64,000 bases of DNA from Hyaloperonospora brassicae (lineage: Eukaryota; Oomycota; Peronosporomycetes; Peronosporales; Peronosporaceae): assembly GCA_947650285.1 (NCBI GenBank), contig CANTFL010000086.1, forward strand, positions 1,550,001 to 1,614,000, written 5' to 3'. The position numbers were made by a program, and so were the translations under genes. Shown one piece after another: positions 59,426 through 64,000 of this stretch (the stretch's first letter is position 1; every line of letters starts with the position of its first letter). The notes beneath the pieces were generated by a model. It did not search any database. It saw only the letters and a program-made list of their open reading frames with translations, and was not told where the DNA came from.

Positions 59426-62014
59426 TCGCTGAGGTAAACGGAACGACCAACCCTGGTCGCACAATGACGCGAAACCATCGTTTCGATGTCGCGCGGGCAT
59501 GCATTTCTTCATCAGCTTTCGTCGCTGCGCGAACCTGCTACCCGATTGATAGCTGTAACGACGGACGATACCTTAGTCTAAGCGCGAAGAAATCGTCATT
59601 GCTTATCCCGTTTTCCCTTGCCTTTGTTATTGTTCATGTATCACCTTCAGCGCTTGTACCAGCTTCTGGTCGACAATAACTGCCATTTGTCAGTAAAAGC
59701 CATGCAATGGAGTAGTGCATGTTACGTCGTGCTGATTGTGTTGGACGCTGTTCGTTCCATTCGCTCAGCAATCAATGTAGCCGCCGTAGCCTTGATTCTC
59801 TCCTAGGTCTTCTTGGCTTAGTGGGCTGGATGAAGGCAGTCATGAACGCATATATAGCCATCGAGAAGCTTGTACGAGCTGCCAGCTTGTAGCTTTCATA
59901 TCAGTGAAAAGTCAGTTCTGCTACTAGCAGCGTCACATTCGTGGTACAAGACAAGCCAAATTTGTGCAAGGCACTCTCATGATCGTCTGGAATTGAAAAC
60001 TAGGCGTTGACATGCAACCCCAAGTAAGCAGTTGTCGAACACGATCTGTTCGTATCGACACTGACGCCATAGTCAGTTATGATTAGAGTGGACGAAATTG
60101 GTAGCCATCGTTGAAGTCATCTATATCAATACTCCGGACAGTCGTGTCTGGCATTCTGTCTGCATGCATCGCCACGAACATTGTGTCTAAAATGAACGCA
60201 GCAATCCACGATTCTGTGAATGGTCACGTATAGAAGATTGTGCTCTATGTGCACGAATACATCACCGACACAGTCAATCCACAAATGCCGTCAACAACAA
60301 CACCTCGTGACGCACGTCCGCGACCGAGGCCTACAAGTGAATGAAACATATGTAATGGATACCTGAGCCCGTCCCAGCAGCGCATAGCACAACGAGTACA
60401 GTGGTGTCAACTGCGCCGACGAATGTCAGTCTGATCGAGGTGCACTTCTACTTCAACTTCTGCGCTCGAAGCAGCTTTATCGATAATAAAAAAAGCATGC
60501 GATTCGAACGATCAATGATTGGATCACGAAGAAGCTGATGCTAGATCAGCCCCAACTCGTTCGCTGCTGCATGGTACGCGTTTCCTATGAACGATCACAT
60601 ACATCTGGAACGTTTGGCCGGGAGGTTTCCGCGCGGTGCCAGTCGTCAATTCATTGTTGCGATGGCTGCTATCACTGGTTTTGCGCACGACTCCAAGAAC
60701 CGAAATTGCTTCCGCTGCGCTGATTTGTCTCGCACGTACACTTGGCTTGATTACTTCATTTATAGCTGATAGACAAGGCGCTCGGTCTTGCAAATGCAAA
60801 TGCGTCACGCTATCCGGAAAGGAATCGGACAAAATGCTCGCTACTTATATAGCACAACCTTACTCACTTGGGAATCAAGATGAATTTCCTTTGACTTCGC
60901 TACATATGCTGGATGAGCAGCTACATCGGAAAATCGCAGTCTCGGTAATGCAGATCCGGACTACGGATTGAGGAATCATAAGGAGATATCTGTCTGGACT
61001 ATCGGATCCAAGATCGACGTAATATGACGTACATGCCTACAGTAGTAGCAAGCAACGTAAACCCGTATGAAGTCGCGTTATCTTGCGCTAGAAAGAAGCC
61101 GGTACAGAACAAACGCTATGCCGCTCGTTGACCTCTTCACTGCAACACGATTTCTCTTTGTCGAAGTAAAAGCTGTCTGGCGTTTTTGCTGGTCGAACGT
61201 ATCGATTTCAGCCACAGTGTGTTGGCGCTTCCACTACGAAGTCAAGCATGCGTTTGTAGATGGCGGAGCACGCCCACTCGCATGAGCGATGATGCCCCTT
61301 TTCGTGTTGCAGCTCTCCGATGTGTGCACGCACGCACTTTAATAGTGTCCTGGCTCCGTAGATGAAAACACATGCAATCGATCGACACGAAGCTACACGT
61401 GAGAAAATCACTTCTCAATTGACAGCCAAGTGCGCAAATGGATCGAGACGAGGCTTCGAATGAACCAAAGAGCCATTATTCCTCCGACTTTTCACCGCAA
61501 AATGCACCCATATGAAGTCCACTGAGAGCTCAATGACTGCAGGTTTGCAACAAGGCACATACACTTGGTATCTGCAAGCCTTTGGAAGCCACATACACTG
61601 ACTATGTGCAAGCCTTTGGCTGGATTTCTCGTACTTGCCTTGATCGAAACAAACAAAAGCGAGAGAAATTTGGCTCAAACGTGCAAGTCTTTGCTATGCA
61701 TGATCTCAGCAATAGTCACCAGCACGCAAAGACCCGGTTTCTCGTAGCTACACAGTCTAGTGTTTGACGCAACGCTGCACTCAGCACTGGCGTAATTCGC
61801 ACGGGCGAGCTGCATGAAGTCGTTGGATGCTCCAGCGGTGTGCGCGCTGAGCGGTAGCCCTTACCGCAGATCTGCAATAGCTTGTTCGAGCGTTGCGTTC
61901 GTCCGATACATCGACCACGAAGCATACAATTCGCTCGCCACGACATCGGGTGGTACATGTTTCACCAATCGACTAGTACTTGTCTGGACTTGACCTCTAA
62001 CAGGCAGTTTAGCA

Positions 62015-62287
62015 ATGTCTACCATCGTTCTGAAATGTCCATTGGGAGAAGCACCGTCGACGAGTTCGCAAAAGGTGTATGTACCTCTCTCTGATATCAT
62101 GATTCCATCGGCGATGCAAGACGTGGCGATCGGACCTGTTCTGAAGTTGCACGGCGACGCGCCGGGGCGAGCAACTGTCGTTCATGGTGCAATGAATGCT
62201 CCGACAAATGTAATTAATAACACGATTTGTAAAACTTACTGTTCAGATATTCATAATAATTCTGGTGGACTTTACAACCCGGTATGA
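62015..62287 (+). CDS. unidentified 90-codon ORF, copy 2
   Basis: Counterpart of 43100-43372 with the same protein. The base before its ATG differs from copy 1 (A instead of C). An antisense frame overlaps (62100-61861). No motif; coding status doubtful. Confidence 0.2.
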   Translation: MSTIVLKCPLGEAPSTSSQKVYVPLSDIMIPSAMQDVAIGPVLKLHGDAPGRATVVHGAMNAPTNVINNTICKTYCSDIHNNSGGLYNPV

Positions 62288-64000
62288 CAAGAACGCAGAA
62301 TAAATCCTTGGTGTGCGATATATTGCAAAAGTTGCCAAAGCCAAAAATCCCGATCATCGTCGCTTGCGACAAGCACGATCGTGTCTTTTAGCACGTGGCC
62401 CTCCGTTTCTTCCATCAATCGACCAAACACTGTGTCCGACAAGTAGCAAACTTAAGCGTAAGCTCGCATGAGTTCTCCGCGCTCGCGGTCTTTCGTACTA
62501 CGGTGCAAACTCTTCCATCACGGAGCGGAAGCCTGAGTTTTTAGCCGTTCGTCAACCGGCGCGTGGCTTGGAACGTCTAATATGCTGTATAACAAAGGCT
62601 CAACGACGTATGAATCAATTAATGGATCTTGTCCGCCGCATCTGCTGGCGTCAAGTAGTGACTCGTTTCCAGAGGTATCGACCAGCTTCTAGCACTGCAA
62701 CACGGTCTCGAAGCCATGCGAAGACAGCACGTGCCGTGAGAGTCGAGTATGTGCGAGACCCGTGGTGAAGACCGTGGTATGTCCCTTTGTGTAGAGTAGC
62801 TGCGGTATATGTGTGCGATCTATTAACACATGCGCAAAGGTTGCGTTCGTTCGGTCACACCGTCACAAGGTAGGTAGCCGACTACCGGCGTGTTTGCGCT
62901 GACTACCGTGTTTCTTGCAAACGTCCCCAAATTGAGTGCTTGAGCTCGATTCTACGCTCAACGAGATCGCTTATTGACCGGCTGCTAGAATATCTCATCT
63001 CTGCCAAACATGACACCATGGTGGCCTGTCGTACAGGCTCACTCAACAATGAGTTCGGCGCCATTATGCTTACAACGACTGGTAACATGTTGCTGGATCA
63101 GGTGATGCAGCGAAGAAAAAGCTACGGCATGGAGAGCGAGCACGACCCGAGGAGAGGGCACATGAAACGATACGCATTTTAGACACGAATGCTTGCATCT
63201 TTTGCCATGTTCTTTGCCAAACTCGTTCGTGTTTTCTGGACCCACTGTATGCCCTTCAAGCAGGCGGGTCATTAGCTGAAGCGCCGTCAGTAACACTCAG
63301 GTGGTAACGAATGCCGCCGTACACATTTTGTTGAAAGGAAGGCGATGTGAAGACGAACTACAGGTTCGGTACAAGTAATATATCAGTTTATTCATCATGT
63401 TATGCCAAACAAATGTTGAAAGTATTATTTTTAGTTGTTCTCTGCCGTGAAGAGTTATCTCGCGACATATCTTCTCGGGTGAGAACACTCTTTCTTTGCA
63501 TATAAACTGCGTGCTCTCCAGTGAAACAGGTTGCTTCGACATGCGACACAACTCGTTCCACAACACTCCAAAATAATACACATATCTAGAAAGAACCAAT
63601 CGATCACCGCATAAGGGACCGAAATCAAAGTGTAAAACAGACAAATTTGTTCGAAAGAGCACGCACAACTCTCTCTGGTCATTTCCACTTTCGATACAGC
63701 AACAAACTATAAAGTAATGATAGCTCCCTTCTCAGGCAAACCCACCAGTTCAATCGATTTCGTCGGGCCCATATGTCTAGCTCTAGCTCAATATAGTACT
63801 GCTTCTTTCACACCATCGATCATACATTAGCTATTTCTTCCTTTGTCGTCGTAGAGGCCGTGCTGTAGACGAAAGCCCAACGAAGCCGACAACCCATAGT
63901 TCAGCAAGCATCTACACTTTATAGATGCAGTAATCATCGATAGCTACAATCTCGAAAGTACACACTGATTAAAACAACAGCCCTACTAAACATGGTGATA

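Larger units (their letters stand above)
58456..64000 (+). repeat. duplicated unit, copy 2 (runs off the window)
   Basis: Direct-orientation partner of 39407-45060. Still aligned at the last base (64000 matches 45060), so its true end is outside. It has one 45-bp unit where copy 1 has four, and an extra 27 bp at about 62343-62370 (AAAATCCCGATCATCGTCGC...). Left limit CGTAGAGAGTGTCG at 58456. The two copies are separated by about 13.4 kb that holds the two copia elements. Confidence 0.95.

Overview
The window looks like a repeat-rich, gene-poor stretch of a plant-pathogenic oomycete genome (Peronosporales: Phytophthora or a downy mildew). This rests on four things: Ty3/gypsy and Ty1/copia elements of the type common in Phytophthora, a small secreted six-cysteine protein of PcF/SCR type in two copies, an oomycete-like initiator motif upstream of it, and a fukutin/LicD-type membrane protein. 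Species cannot be told from the sequence alone. No prokaryotic features, tRNA or rRNA genes were seen.

Layout. 1-5998: minus-strand Ty3/gypsy retrotransposon running off the left edge, with 5' LTR, primer-binding site, gag and pol. Gag and pol are each broken only by in-frame stops and are joined by a textbook -1 frameshift signal. 7348-8247: the one clearly intact ordinary gene, a LicD/fukutin-like type II membrane protein (minus strand). About 8.5-34.6 kb: an AT-rich desert. It holds a strongly decayed third relative of the duplicated unit seen later (about 11.95-14.2 kb), two related coding relics (17.4 and 19.3 kb), LTR debris (25.3 kb; 28.66-29.1 kb) and isolated perfect hairpins. 35.0-38.5 kb: a nest in which one minus-strand LTR was hit twice. 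One insertion is a 978-bp Mutator-like element carrying a captured adenylate kinase fragment (Pack-MULE-like). The other is a 2.07-kb pogo/Tigger element with a decayed transposase. The LTR at 28.66 kb acts as the empty site that defines both insertions.

39.4-45.06 kb and 58.46-64.0 kb: a direct duplication of a 5.5-5.7 kb unit, about 1-2% diverged and running past the right edge. Each copy has one intact gene for the small secreted cysteine-rich protein. The copies differ by seven replacement changes and one silent change in the coding sequence. Upstream, a 45-bp repeat is present four times in copy 1 and once in copy 2. Between the copies lies a decayed minus-strand copia element (45.13-52.73 kb), split in its integrase by a second, plus-strand copia element (48.03-50.99 kb). 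Then comes 52.7-58.1 kb with no recognisable gene except one unassigned 138-codon ORF, followed by an LTR fragment next to the second duplicated copy.

The likely working genes are the LicD-like protein and the two secreted cysteine-rich proteins. Almost everything else is mobile DNA in various stages of decay. Comparisons were made by eye, so identities and difference counts are approximate.
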